From Micrasema longulum (lineage: Eukaryota; Arthropoda; Insecta; Trichoptera; Brachycentridae): DNA of 64,000 bases. The DNA lies in NCBI GenBank assembly GCA_022494885.1, contig JAGVSM010003662.1, forward strand, positions 1-64,000, written 5' to 3'. Position numbers and translations under genes: made by a program. The notes beneath the pieces are model-generated. The model was not told the DNA's origin, searched no databases, and saw only the letters and a list, made by a program, of their open reading frames with translations. Positions within the stretch are counted from its first letter, which is position 1. Each line of letters opens with the position of its first letter. Shown here in pieces: positions 63,600 to 64,000 of this stretch.

Positions 63600-64000
63600 T
63601 TAAATAGATTTATATTTCTTTTTTCATTGTTTTATATTTACTTACTATTTCTTCTTCTTCTCTTCCTTCCCTATTTTCCCATCCCACTTCCTATCCCCCC
63701 TAGCGAGCTGTACGTTTTGTTTTTTTATATTTTTGTTTCTATATGAAACCCACAATTGGTCTTGTTATTTGTTGTTATTCTTTATGTATTGTTTATTACT
63801 ACGACTGTGTTAGTTTCAAAAATGAATAAATAAAATAAAATTATCGGGTATTTCAATAAATAAATACGCCATCACACACGGCATTGCAAATTGTAATACG
63901 TACCGCGACAGGCAAGGATGGCAGATAGGAAGTCTAAAGAAGCCTAGAACTGCATCCCTAGTAGAACATAGTTATCCTTATACCTAGTTTATGGCATATT
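63600..64000. other. no gene recognised
   Basis: A pyrimidine-rich tract (63645-63700) and AATAAATAAAATAAAAT near 63825, compatible with the 3' end of a retroelement. Confidence 0.35.

Overview
This window looks like nuclear DNA of an arthropod, most likely an insect; the order is unresolved. It is AT-rich, its two recognisable host genes have many short exons with GT-AG introns, and the rest is packed with insect-type transposable elements (Penelope-like, LINE, Tc1/mariner, Tigger, THAP/Harbinger-type, tRNA-derived SINEs, foldback MITEs). Nothing bacterial was seen: no operons, CRISPR arrays or rRNA, and the tRNA-like sequences are SINE heads.

Layout. 1-10.6 kb is an accumulation of mobile elements: a LINE nested in a Penelope-like element (PLE), a second PLE fragment with duplicated ends, a complete but broken Tc1 element (5110-6752), and an apparently intact two-exon THAP-DDE transposase gene (9384 to 7597, minus) next to an array of eight ATTACC-GAA-GGTAAT palindromes. 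10.6-37.5 kb, minus strand, is spn-E/TDRD9, the DEAH-box and Tudor-domain helicase of the piRNA pathway. I traced 21 exons joining in one frame from the start codon (1152 codons); the last 250-300 residues were not found and probably lie left of base 1, so the TE-rich left end may be intronic. Its introns hold LINEs, SINEs, PLE ends with hammerhead-ribozyme-like motifs, a mariner relic and several MITEs. 37.5-42.0 kb separates the two genes and holds a LINE 3' part with an RNase H domain. 42.0-55.0 kb, plus strand, is DLST, the mitochondrial E2 of 2-oxoglutarate dehydrogenase: ten exons giving a 477-residue protein. Its introns carry palindromic MITEs, a Tigger relic and a SINE inserted into a LINE. 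55-64 kb is mostly intergenic repeats and microsatellites, with one candidate first exon on the minus strand (60411-60322) beside a GC-rich stretch.

spn-E and DLST lie head to head about 4.5 kb apart, with no sign that they share a function. spn-E belongs to the pathway that silences transposons, and here it is itself heavily loaded with them. The observations most worth checking are the intact THAP-DDE gene with its palindrome array, the hammerhead-like PLE termini, the foldback repeat family found at many loci, and the intron-like insert in the Tc1 transposase. All homology calls rest on reading motifs by eye; no database search was run.
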